A DNA stretch of 8,702 nt. It comes from an uncultured Bacteroidota bacterium (GTDB lineage Bacteria > Bacteroidota > Bacteroidia > Chitinophagales > Chitinophagaceae). The DNA is taken from positions 1-8,702 of the forward strand of contig CAIJZF010000109.1 in the NCBI GenBank assembly GCA_903825095.1, given 5' to 3'. Shown here in pieces: positions 1 to 5,897 of the stretch (position 1 is its first letter; each line of letters opens with the position of its first letter). Made by a program: the position numbers and the translations under genes. The notes below the pieces were generated by a model. That model searched no databases. It worked only from the letters and a program-made list of their open reading frames with translations, and was not told the origin of the DNA.

Positions 1-1
1 A

Positions 2-1450
2 GGTGCCATACTCTTAGACAAAAGCGCATTCGATACCATTAGTGAAATTTTAAAGCCAGAATGTTTTTATGTAGAAGGGCATCAACTTATTTTTAGTGCG
101 ATGCAGGGCTTGCAACAAAAGAACATGCCCATTGACATGCTCACCATGGTGGAAGAATTAAAAATGCGTGAGCAGTTAGATATAATTGGTGGCGCCTACT
201 ATATTTCTAAATTAACCAATGTGGTTGTGTCTACCGCCAACATTGAAGCGCATGGTAGAATTGTTTTACAAAAATTTATTCAAAGAGAATTAATTAGAAT
301 AAGTGGAGAAGTGATTGCGAACGCTTATGAAGATAGCACCGATGTTTTTGATTTACTAGATGATAGTGAAACAAAAATGTTTAACATTACTAATAACTAT
401 TTGAAGAAAAACTTCGTGGATATTGGAGACGCCTTAGCACATGCCGTTACGCGTATTGACCAATTAAGAACGAAGAAAGATGAGATATCGGGCGTACCTA
501 GTGGATTCACTTCACTCGATAGAATTACTTACGGATGGCAACCTACCGATTTAATTATTTTAGCAGCCCGTCCTTCTGTGGGTAAAACTGCCTTCGCTTT
601 AAACTTGGCGCGTAATGCAGCACTGCATCCTACTAAACCACAGGCCGTTGGATTTTTTAGTTTAGAGATGAGCGCTTCTCAATTAGTACAACGTATTTTA
701 AGTGCGGAGAGTGAAATTAAAATGGAAAAAATTTCAAGAGGTAAATTAGAAGAATACGAATACCAACAATTACATAGCAAGGGTATTAAAAAATTAGAAC
801 AAGCCCCTATTTATATTGACGATACCGCTGCCTTAAATATTTTTGAATTTAGAGCAAAGGCAAGAAGACTGGTGAACAAACACCAAGTTAAAATAATCAT
901 CATTGACTATTTGCAATTAATGAGTGGCTCTGGTGATAGAAATTCTAATCGTGAACAAGAGATTAGTAATATTTCAAGAAGTTTAAAAGCCTTAGCAAAG
1001 GAATTGAACATTCCTATTATTGCACTATCTCAATTAAGTCGTGCGGTTGAAACTAGAAAAGAAAGCAAGATGCCTCAGTTGAGTGATTTACGTGAATCGG
1101 GTGCCATTGAACAAGATGCGGATATGGTTATGTTTATTTACCGTCCTGAATACTATGAGGTAATGAGCAATGAGATGGGAGAAAGTACACAAGGGGAAAC
1201 GCATATTAGAATTGCGAAGCATAGAAATGGTCGATTAGATTTAATTAAACTAAGAGCCAATTTAGATATTCAAAGATTTGAAGAATGGGAAGGTGATGCA
1301 GGCATACCAGGACTAGCAAGCAATTACAAACCATTGCAACCCAGTTTAAATAGTGGTGGCACACCAGATGGCGGTAAGTTCTTTATTCAAGGTAGTAAAA
1401 TGAATGAAGGCGAATTTGACGAAGGCATTAATGACGACCAACCGTTTTAA
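2..1450 (+). CDS. dnaB: Replicative DNA helicase DnaB (5'-truncated by window edge)
   Basis: Hexameric replicative helicase that unwinds DNA ahead of the replisome. The frame is open from base 2, and the 33 codons before the ATG at 101 read as DnaB N-terminal domain (GAILLDKSAFDTISEILKP...HQLIFSA), so that ATG is internal and the real start lies outside the window, probably a few dozen codons upstream. Counting from the ATG at 101: end of the N-terminal helical domain and linker to about 130; RecA-like domain from about 131 with Walker A ARPSVGKT (156-163), the glutamate of FFSLEM (E189), Walker B IIIIDYLQLM (265-274, D269), the SQLSRAVE motif (310-317), DLRESG (329-334) and the arginine-finger region RIAKHRNG (370-377). 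No intein interrupts these motifs, which are common insertion sites. The last 50 residues form a Gly/Asn/Asp-rich tail ending DDQPF. rsmE follows after 13 nt, so co-transcription is likely. Identity is secure. Confidence 0.97.
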   Translation, partial: GAILLDKSAFDTISEILKPECFYVEGHQLIFSAMQGLQQKNMPIDMLTMVEELKMREQLDIIGGAYYISKLTNVVVSTANIEAHGRIVLQKFIQRELIRISGEVIANAYEDSTDVFDLLDDSETKMFNITNNYLKKNFVDIGDALAHAVTRIDQLRTKKDEISGVPSGFTSLDRITYGWQPTDLIILAARPSVGKTAFALNLARNAALHPTKPQAVGFFSLEMSASQLVQRILSAESEIKMEKISRGKLEEYEYQQLHSKGIKKLEQAPIYIDDTAALNIFEFRAKARRLVNKHQVKIIIIDYLQLMSGSGDRNSNREQEISNISRSLKALAKELNIPIIALSQLSRAVETRKESKMPQLSDLRESGAIEQDADMVMFIYRPEYYEVMSNEMGESTQGETHIRIAKHRNGRLDLIKLRANLDIQRFEEWEGDAGIPGLASNYKPLQPSLNSGGTPDGGKFFIQGSKMNEGEFDEGINDDQPF

Positions 1451-1463
1451 ATAAGTCGAAACT

Positions 1464-2165
1464 ATGTCGATACCTTATTTTTACGAGCCTAGTATTTTGT
1501 CTGGCCAAACTAGTTTTACCTTAAATGAAATAAGCAGCAAGCATTGCGTTCAAGTACTTAGAATGCAAGAAAATCAAAGAGTAGATATTACCAATGGCTT
1601 GGGCTATTTATTTGAAGCGACTATTCTCACTGCGCATAAAAAAAACACCCTAGTACAAATACAATCGGAAAAGTTTATAGCAGCCCCCTCACAAAAAATT
1701 ACTTTAGGCATTGGGCTTCTAAAAAACCTTACTAGGTTAGAATGGCTATTAGAAAAAGCCACTGAGATGGGTGTTTATGAAATTATGCCACTTCTATGCG
1801 AGCATACATTGTTTGAAAAATTTAAGTTGGAAAGATTTCAAAATATTTTGCAATCGGCTATGATACAAAGTCAGCAGGTATGGTTACCTATTTTAGACAC
1901 GCCTGTAAAATTTAAAGAAGCCATTCAAAATCAAAAACAAGTACAGAAATTAATAGCGCACTGTGAAGATGGCAATAAAATAAATATTAAAGAAATAGAA
2001 GCCGGCGCTGATTTGCTATTATTCATTGGCCCTGAAGGCGATTTTTCTTCTACAGAAATTGAATTAGCCCTTGCAAATAATTACCAGGCCATTCAATTAG
2101 GACCTACCAGGCTTAGAACAGAAACAGCAGCCCTATTTGCTTTAAGTGTCTTAAAAAAATTCTAA
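1464..2165 (+). CDS. rsmE: 16S rRNA (uracil-1498-N3)-methyltransferase RsmE
   Basis: SAM-dependent methyltransferase that methylates N3 of U1498 in 16S rRNA within the assembled 30S subunit. The 233 residues match the family's usual length (about 230-250). An N-terminal PUA-like RNA-binding part is visible, with H27-CVQVLRM. The C-terminal SPOUT (trefoil-knot) domain shows LLEKATEMGV (95-104), the SAM-binding loop IGPEGDFS (188-195) and the knot motif LGPTRLRTETAA (212-223). The QSQQVWLP segment (135-142) matches the Bacteroidota version of the family's QS.R block. The start follows dnaB by 13 nt and no Shine-Dalgarno sequence is seen, as is common in this phylum. The YghO-like gene begins 9 nt after the stop, so the three genes are probably one transcription unit. 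An A8 run at 1638-1645 (codons H-K-K-N) is present but the frame is intact. Identity is secure. Confidence 0.95.
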   Translation: MSIPYFYEPSILSGQTSFTLNEISSKHCVQVLRMQENQRVDITNGLGYLFEATILTAHKKNTLVQIQSEKFIAAPSQKITLGIGLLKNLTRLEWLLEKATEMGVYEIMPLLCEHTLFEKFKLERFQNILQSAMIQSQQVWLPILDTPVKFKEAIQNQKQVQKLIAHCEDGNKINIKEIEAGADLLLFIGPEGDFSSTEIELALANNYQAIQLGPTRLRTETAALFALSVLKKF

Positions 2166-2174
2166 TTTCAATAT

Positions 2175-3368
2175 ATGAATATGGCTGCAAGCATTATTGA
2201 AGTAAATACCCCTTTATTAGAAAAAGAATTTCTAGAAATTAATGCTTCTTTAAATAAAAGCAATCCTAATTATATACGCCCCTTAGATAATGAAGTCGTT
2301 CAGGTATTTGATCGAAGTCATAATAAATTATTTAAAGGGGGTGACGCTAAAAGATGGATAGTCCAAAATGAAGAAGGTATTTGCACCGGTCGCATAGCTG
2401 CATTTTATTACGAGAGCTATAAAAATAAAGGCACTGAATTTCCTGTAGGTTGTGTAGGTTTTTTTGATTGCATCAATGACCAAGCCACAGCGAATTTACT
2501 TTTTTCGACTGCTCAAAAATGGTTGAGTGAAAACGGCATGGAGGCCATGGATGGCCCTATTAATTTTGGAGATAGAGATAAATGGTGGGGACTGATGGTC
2601 AAAGGATTTGACAAAGAACCCATGTATGGTATGTCTTTCAACCCAAGTTATTACGAAGCCCTTATCACTAATTATGGTTTTCAAAATTATTATACCCAAT
2701 ATTATTACCAAAAGGATTTACGCGAGCCTCTTCCTGCTCGTTTTGAAGAGCGTTATAATAAATTTAAAGCCAAGCCCGATTATTCAGCCCTGCATTTAGA
2801 TAAAAATAATTTAGAAAAATTTGCCAAGGACTTTGTGCATATATATAATAGTGCCTGGGCGCAACATGGAGAAGAAAAAGCCATTACCCTTGAACAAATA
2901 TTAAAACTATTTAAAACTTTGAAAGCGGTGATGGATGAAAGAGTGATTTGGTTTGCTTACTACAAAGAAGAACCTATTGCCATGTTTATTAATATTCCAG
3001 ATGTGAATCAGTACTTTAAATATTTCAATGGGAAGTTGGGGCTTCTTCAAAAACTACATTTGCTTTGGATGAAGTTTAGAGGAAGCAATGATAAATTAAC
3101 AGGTTTGGCTTTTGGAGTGGTACCTAAATACCAAGCCTTGGGCATTGATAGTTATTTAATTAATTGCTGCTATATTATGCTGCATAAAATAAAATTGTAT
3201 AGCGGTTATGAAATGGGCTGGGCTGCGGACTGGAATCCTAAAATGGTCAATATTTATAAAAGCCTGGACGCTCAACCTAGCAGACAAATGGTCACTTTTA
3301 GACATATTTTTAACCCCAGCGTCCACCCTTTTGAAAGACATCCTCCCATGGATTATAGTGCAAAATAA
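2175..3368 (+). CDS. YghO-like protein with tandem GNAT-type folds, function unknown
   Basis: A 397-residue protein that resembles the YghO-like group of putative N-acyltransferases found widely in Bacteroidota. It has no signal peptide or membrane segment, so it is probably cytoplasmic. The N-terminal half carries a distinctive conserved-looking block, DGPINFGDRDKWWGLMVKGF (126-145), followed by MSFNPSYYEALITNYGF (153-169). The C-terminal half has a GNAT motif-A-like stretch, FGVVPKYQALGIDSYL (313-328), then EMGWAADWNPKMVNIYKSL (346-364), the kind of segment that precedes the last strand of an acetyltransferase. Two GNAT-like halves are inferred from these landmarks; no substrate can be named. 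An alternative start, Met3 at 2181, exists. It begins 9 nt after rsmE, which suggests co-transcription and perhaps a link to translation or modification, but context alone does not establish that. Family assignment is moderate, function unknown. Confidence 0.75.
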   Translation: MNMAASIIEVNTPLLEKEFLEINASLNKSNPNYIRPLDNEVVQVFDRSHNKLFKGGDAKRWIVQNEEGICTGRIAAFYYESYKNKGTEFPVGCVGFFDCINDQATANLLFSTAQKWLSENGMEAMDGPINFGDRDKWWGLMVKGFDKEPMYGMSFNPSYYEALITNYGFQNYYTQYYYQKDLREPLPARFEERYNKFKAKPDYSALHLDKNNLEKFAKDFVHIYNSAWAQHGEEKAITLEQILKLFKTLKAVMDERVIWFAYYKEEPIAMFINIPDVNQYFKYFNGKLGLLQKLHLLWMKFRGSNDKLTGLAFGVVPKYQALGIDSYLINCCYIMLHKIKLYSGYEMGWAADWNPKMVNIYKSLDAQPSRQMVTFRHIFNPSVHPFERHPPMDYSAK

Positions 3369-3371
3369 GGG

Positions 3372-3465
3372 CGCGCAATAAGGACCTAAAAGGGGCTTTA
3401 ACAATTAGGGGATAAGATTTATTTCCCCGATGAATTCTTTTGATTTTGAATGTGTATATTGCGCG
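3372..3465 (+). promoter_or_regulatory. Structured dnaX leader with overlapping inverted repeats
   Basis: Seen directly: an outer 9-bp perfect inverted repeat, CGCGCAATA (3372-3380) with TATTGCGCG (3457-3465), whose 3' arm ends 6 nt before the preferred dnaX ATG. Inside it are CCTAA (3385-3389) with TTAGG (3405-3409), which itself encloses AAAG-GGG-CTTT (3389-3399), and GGGGA (3408-3412) with TCCCC (3424-3428). The second and third hairpins share bases 3408-3409, so they exclude each other. This geometry would suit control of translation initiation or attenuation. That role is an inference; no known riboswitch or protein-leader motif was recognised. Confidence 0.3.
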
Positions 3466-3471
3466 TCAACT

Positions 3472-5370
3472 ATGGATAATTTCGTCGTTTCAGCAAGAAA
3501 ATATAGGCCCCAAAACTTTAATACAGTGGTGGGACAAGCGCCTATTACTACTACTTTAAAAAATGCCATTTTAAACAATCATTTGGCGCATGCCTTTTTG
3601 TTTTGTGGGCCAAGAGGAGTGGGTAAAACTACTTGCGCGCGTATTTTAGCCAAAACCATAAACTGTACTAGTATCACCAAGGAGGGAGAAGCCTGCAATA
3701 CTTGCGAATCTTGTGTTTCTTTCGAGAAAGGCGCTAGTTTAAATATTCATGAATTAGATGCAGCTTCTAATAATTCAGTAGATGATATCAGAACCCTAGT
3801 AGAGCAAGTACGCTTTGCACCTCAAGCGGGTAAATACAAAGTATATATAGTAGATGAGGTACACATGTTAAGTACCAGTGCCTTCAATGCCTTTTTGAAA
3901 ACATTGGAAGAGCCACCACCCTATGCTATATTTATTTTAGCCACTACTGAAAAACATAAAATTCTTCCTACCATTTTAAGTCGTTGTCAAATTTTTGATT
4001 TTAGACGTATTACTTCTAATGATACCGTAGCACATTTGGAAGAAATTATTGGTAAAGAAAATATCAAGGCTGAAAAAAATGCATTGCAATTAATTGCGCA
4101 AAAAAGTGAAGGTTGTATGCGTGATGCTCTTAGTATTTTAGATAAAATAGTGAGTTTTTCTAATGGGGCTTTAACTTATGAAAATACTTTAGAGCATTTA
4201 AATATTTTAGACGAGGCTTACTTTTTTAAATTACTAGACCACCTTACGAAACAGGACCTTACCAAGGCCATGTTATTGTATGATGAGATTAATCAAAAAG
4301 GTTTTGAGGGAGATATGGTTTTATACGGACTTGCCGGCTTTATTAGAAACTTATTAGTTTGCAAGGACCCTGCAAGTGCTAAATTATTAGAATCCATTGA
4401 AGGATGGAGAGAACAATATATTAGTGTATCAAAAGAAATGAGCACTCCTTATTTAGTAAGTGCCCTAAACTTATTAAACGAAGCCGAGATTCAATTTAAA
4501 ATGGCGCGCAATAAAAGGTTGCATGTAGAAATGGCCATTATTAAACTCAACTTTTTACAACAAGCTATTGAACTAAGCATGGAGGATAGCCAAGTTGTAA
4601 AAAAAAAACTAGTTGATAGCCACTACCCTATTCGATTAAAGAAAATTATTCCATTAAGTAATTCAGTTGTCACTAAGGAGGCTAAATTAATTATAGAACA
4701 GCCATCTGTTGTAAAACCAGCTGCCGCTAAAACTAGTTCTATTTCAAGTTCAAACGCTTCATCTACCACTACTTCTTCTAGTCTTAGTTCTGCTAGTGCT
4801 TCTACTGTTAGTTCTTCTCGTGCTAGCACTTCTGCTTCTGCTACAACTACTAATACTACAACTACTAATGCTACAACTAGCAATTTACCTAGCGCAGTAC
4901 CTACACAGAAAGGCAGCAATAAAAATTTACTCGCTGTACTTCAAAATAAATACGGAGAGAAGTACAAGATTGAAGAAGTCATCGATTCTATTCCACTTAC
5001 CATGGACGATTTAAGAAAATGTTGGGATGATTTCACTATTACTTTAGAGACTGCTTTAAAACACTCCGCCGCTAGTACTTTTAAATTAGCTCAATTAGAT
5101 ATCGAAAACGAAACTCATTTTACGATAACTGTTCCTGCTTTAACGGCACAAAAATTTGTGGAGCAAGAAAGAATGAATGTACTTGAAAAAGTGTGGGAAC
5201 ATTTTCACAACCGCGCTATTCAATTTAGTATACTGGTGGCGGCTAGTGAAAAAGAAGATGTTCCTTTACATTTAAGTTTGAATAGCAAACAAAAATACGA
5301 ACGTATTGCAGCGCAGTATCCCTTGGTACAGGAATTAAAAACAAGATTAAATTTAGAGATTTACTACTAG
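3472..5370 (+). CDS. dnaX: DNA polymerase III subunit gamma/tau DnaX
   Basis: ATPase subunit of the clamp loader; full-length tau also ties the loader to polymerase and helicase. I chose the ATG at 3472 (632 residues) because MDNFVVSARKYRPQNF matches the family N-terminus; an in-frame ATG at 3430 would add 14 unmatched residues (MNSFDFECVYCAST). Domains: AAA+ ATPase with Walker A GPRGVGKT (46-53), zinc-site cysteines C65, C75, C78 and C81, Walker B VDEVHM (127-132), sensor-1 region LATTE (156-160), SRC arginine motif (170-172), sensor 2 GCMRDALS (214-221), then the helical collar to about residue 365. A Ser/Thr/Ala/Asn-rich linker spans about 421-473. The tau-specific C-terminal domain runs from about 484 to 632 (LLAVLQNKYGEKYKIEEVI...). 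An A10 run falls at codons 377-379, between collar and linker. The gene follows the YghO-like gene by 103 nt and converges with the SUI1 gene. Identity is secure; the start is fairly sure. Confidence 0.96.
   Translation: MDNFVVSARKYRPQNFNTVVGQAPITTTLKNAILNNHLAHAFLFCGPRGVGKTTCARILAKTINCTSITKEGEACNTCESCVSFEKGASLNIHELDAASNNSVDDIRTLVEQVRFAPQAGKYKVYIVDEVHMLSTSAFNAFLKTLEEPPPYAIFILATTEKHKILPTILSRCQIFDFRRITSNDTVAHLEEIIGKENIKAEKNALQLIAQKSEGCMRDALSILDKIVSFSNGALTYENTLEHLNILDEAYFFKLLDHLTKQDLTKAMLLYDEINQKGFEGDMVLYGLAGFIRNLLVCKDPASAKLLESIEGWREQYISVSKEMSTPYLVSALNLLNEAEIQFKMARNKRLHVEMAIIKLNFLQQAIELSMEDSQVVKKKLVDSHYPIRLKKIIPLSNSVVTKEAKLIIEQPSVVKPAAAKTSSISSSNASSTTTSSSLSSASASTVSSSRASTSASATTTNTTTTNATTSNLPSAVPTQKGSNKNLLAVLQNKYGEKYKIEEVIDSIPLTMDDLRKCWDDFTITLETALKHSAASTFKLAQLDIENETHFTITVPALTAQKFVEQERMNVLEKVWEHFHNRAIQFSILVAASEKEDVPLHLSLNSKQKYERIAAQYPLVQELKTRLNLEIYY
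4581..4616 (+). other. Candidate frameshift/slippage site in dnaX giving a gamma-like product
   Basis: Ten consecutive adenines (4599-4608) read as GTA AAA AAA AAA CTA in frame, and contain two overlapping A-AAA-AAA heptamers in the phase needed for a -1 ribosomal shift. GGAGGA lies 12 nt upstream (4581-4586), a spacing compatible with a stimulatory internal Shine-Dalgarno sequence. In the -1 frame the reading is ...K-T-S-stop (TGA 4614-4616, 381 residues). In the +1 frame it is ...K-N-stop (TAG 4610-4612, 379 residues). The product would keep the ATPase and collar and lose linker and tau domains. Known precedents are E. coli dnaX (-1 ribosomal shift at A AAA AAG) and Thermus thermophilus dnaX (transcriptional slippage on A9). 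Downstream I find only a weak 5-bp stem (4615-4619 with 4628-4632, one G-U pair). Use in this organism is inferred. Confidence 0.55.
4843..4881 (+). repeat. 15-bp tandem repeat in the dnaX Ser/Thr linker
   Basis: ACAACTACTAATACT (4843-4857) is followed directly by ACAACTACTAATGCT (4858-4872) and a partial third unit, ACAACTAGC (4873-4881). The unit is five codons, so gain or loss of a copy keeps the frame and only changes linker length (TTTNT, TTTNA, TTS). It sits at the end of a longer low-complexity stretch (about 4732-4890) coding almost only Ser, Thr, Ala and Asn. The repeated codons explain why long open frames also occur here on other frames. Confidence 0.85.
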
Positions 5371-5438
5371 AGATTTACTATTAAAGCATTACTACTAGAA
5401 ATTTAGTACTACAACTTTACTGCTAGAATTTTTACAAT
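5355..5438. repeat. Degenerate 14-bp tandem repeat array across the dnaX/SUI1 junction
   Basis: Six units on a 14-bp register: AGAGATTTACTACT (5355), AGAGATTTACTATT (5369), AAAGCATTACTACT (5383), AGAAATTTAGTACT (5397), ACAACTTTACTGCT (5411) and AGAATTTTTACAAT (5425). Against the first unit they differ at 1, 3, 2, 4 and 6 positions. Unit 1 covers the last dnaX codons (E-I-Y-Y) and stop, and unit 6 ends at the complement of the SUI1-gene stop codon. The array therefore fills the whole convergent intergenic space. Its role is unknown; replication slippage of the dnaX 3' end is the simplest origin. Confidence 0.8.
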
Positions 5439-5791
5439 TAAAGCTTCGCTTTTTGGTATCCCTTCTGCTTTAGATATTGAAATATTTTTTGACGGTGATC
5501 GCCTTGTATAATAATTTCTCCATCCTTCACCGAGCCTCCTGTTCCACAATGGTTTTTTAAGGCCTTGCCTAAATCATTCATCGCCTCCAGCGAGCCTTCA
5601 AAACCATACACAATAGTCACTGTTTTTCCAGCCCTATGTTTGGTCTCTAAAATAACTTTCAGTAATTGATCCGCTGGCGCTAAAGTAAGTACCGATTCTT
5701 CTTCCCTTGGCAGCATGTAATCTGGATTAGTACTATACACTAAGGGAGAACTATTTTGACTAGATTGATTTGATTTGCCTTTTTTGCTCAT
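5438..5791 (-). CDS. SUI1/eIF1-family translation factor (YciH-like)
   Basis: A 117-residue protein with a C-terminal SUI1 (eIF1) fold, the bacterial YciH type, about the usual length for the family. The N-terminal 40 residues are a polar, probably flexible tail (MSKKGKSNQSSQNSS...). The SUI1 domain spans about 45-115 and shows the family landmarks: basic KHRAGKTVTIVYGF (51-64), LGKALKNHCGTGGSVKDG (74-91), IIIQGDHRQKI (93-103) and LKQKGY (107-112). Bacterial members are thought to act on initiation fidelity or ribosome binding; the exact role is unsettled. It stands alone on the minus strand, convergent with dnaX and divergent from gpmI, so it needs its own promoter. No clear promoter or Shine-Dalgarno sequence was found upstream of its ATG. 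Its last codons encode a small hairpin that might serve as a terminator. Family assignment is secure, precise function not. Confidence 0.93.
   Translation of the reverse strand: MSKKGKSNQSSQNSSPLVYSTNPDYMLPREEESVLTLAPADQLLKVILETKHRAGKTVTIVYGFEGSLEAMNDLGKALKNHCGTGGSVKDGEIIIQGDHRQKIFQYLKQKGYQKAKL
5440..5452. terminator. Small hairpin at the convergent dnaX/SUI1 junction, possible terminator
   Basis: AAAGC (5440-5444), a 3-nt loop, and GCTTT (5448-5452). On the plus strand, reading out of dnaX, GCTTTTT supplies a short U-tract. On the minus strand it lies in the last codons of the SUI1 gene (K-A-K-L-stop) and contains GCGAAGC, a heptamer known to form an unusually stable mini-hairpin in DNA. 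The stem is only 5 bp, so a bidirectional terminator is possible but weakly supported. Confidence 0.3.
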
Positions 5792-5841
5792 TTTTCAGGT
5801 ATTATAACAGTATAAAGTTTGTAGTCTGCCTAGTATTTTGA

Positions 5842-5874
5842 AACTTTGTGGTACAAATTAATAAAAACAAAGTT
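5842..5874. promoter_or_regulatory. Dyad element in the SUI1-gpmI divergent intergenic region
   Basis: The 106-nt region between the two divergent starts (5792-5897) holds an 8-bp perfect inverted repeat, AACTTTGT (5842-5849) with ACAAAGTT (5867-5874). Nested in it is a compact dyad, TTTGT-GGT-ACAAA (5845-5857). The left arm is shared, so two alternative hairpins or one operator-like palindrome are possible. A further AAAGTTTG occurs at 5814-5821. I could not place a convincing Bacteroidota TTTG/TAnnTTTG promoter on either strand. A regulatory role is inference. Confidence 0.3.
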
Positions 5875-5885
5875 AAGGCTAAAAT

Positions 5886-5893
5886 AAAGGAAG
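5886..5893 (+). promoter_or_regulatory. Shine-Dalgarno-like site before gpmI
   Basis: AAAGGAAG lies 4 nt before the gpmI ATG, with the AGGA core 6 nt away. It stands out because the other starts in this window (rsmE, YghO-like, dnaX, the SUI1 gene, engB) have no purine-rich site of this quality. It supports the 5898 start and suggests efficient initiation of this glycolytic gene. Confidence 0.5.
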
Positions 5894-5897
5894 AATT

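Noticed and set aside
566..589. Possible intein at the DnaB Walker A site
   Set aside because: The Walker A motif and all following helicase motifs are continuous with normal spacing.
1638..1645. A8 run in rsmE as a second slippage site
   Set aside because: It falls inside the N-terminal RNA-binding part, so a shifted product would lack the whole catalytic domain; no functional short form is plausible, and such runs are expected in AT-rich lysine codons.
3156..3404. Minus-strand open frames opposite the YghO-like gene (also 2496-2711)
   Set aside because: They lie wholly or mostly under a well-supported gene and show no recognisable protein features.
3430..3471. In-frame ATG at 3430 as the dnaX start
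   Set aside because: It would add MNSFDFECVYCAST, which does not match the DnaX N-terminus, while the ATG at 3472 begins exactly at the family motif. It cannot be fully excluded because no ribosome binding site separates the two.
4675..4681. AAGGAGG inside dnaX as an internal translation start
   Set aside because: No ATG, GTG or TTG lies at suitable distance downstream opening a sensible frame; it encodes K-E-A in frame.
4732..4890. Ser/Thr linker as a Bacteroidota O-glycosylation region
   Set aside because: The known motif needs an Asp before Ser/Thr and acts on exported proteins; this tract has no Asp and DnaX is cytoplasmic.
4623..4919. 98-codon open frame on the minus strand inside dnaX
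   Set aside because: Its Val/Leu/Ala/Glu-rich sequence is the reverse reading of the Ser/Thr codon repeats, with no recognisable domain; it is a by-product of low complexity.
4796..5014. 72-codon plus-strand open frame of almost pure leucine inside dnaX
   Set aside because: It is the shifted reading of ACT/GCT/TCT repeats in the linker and would mimic a membrane helix only by composition.
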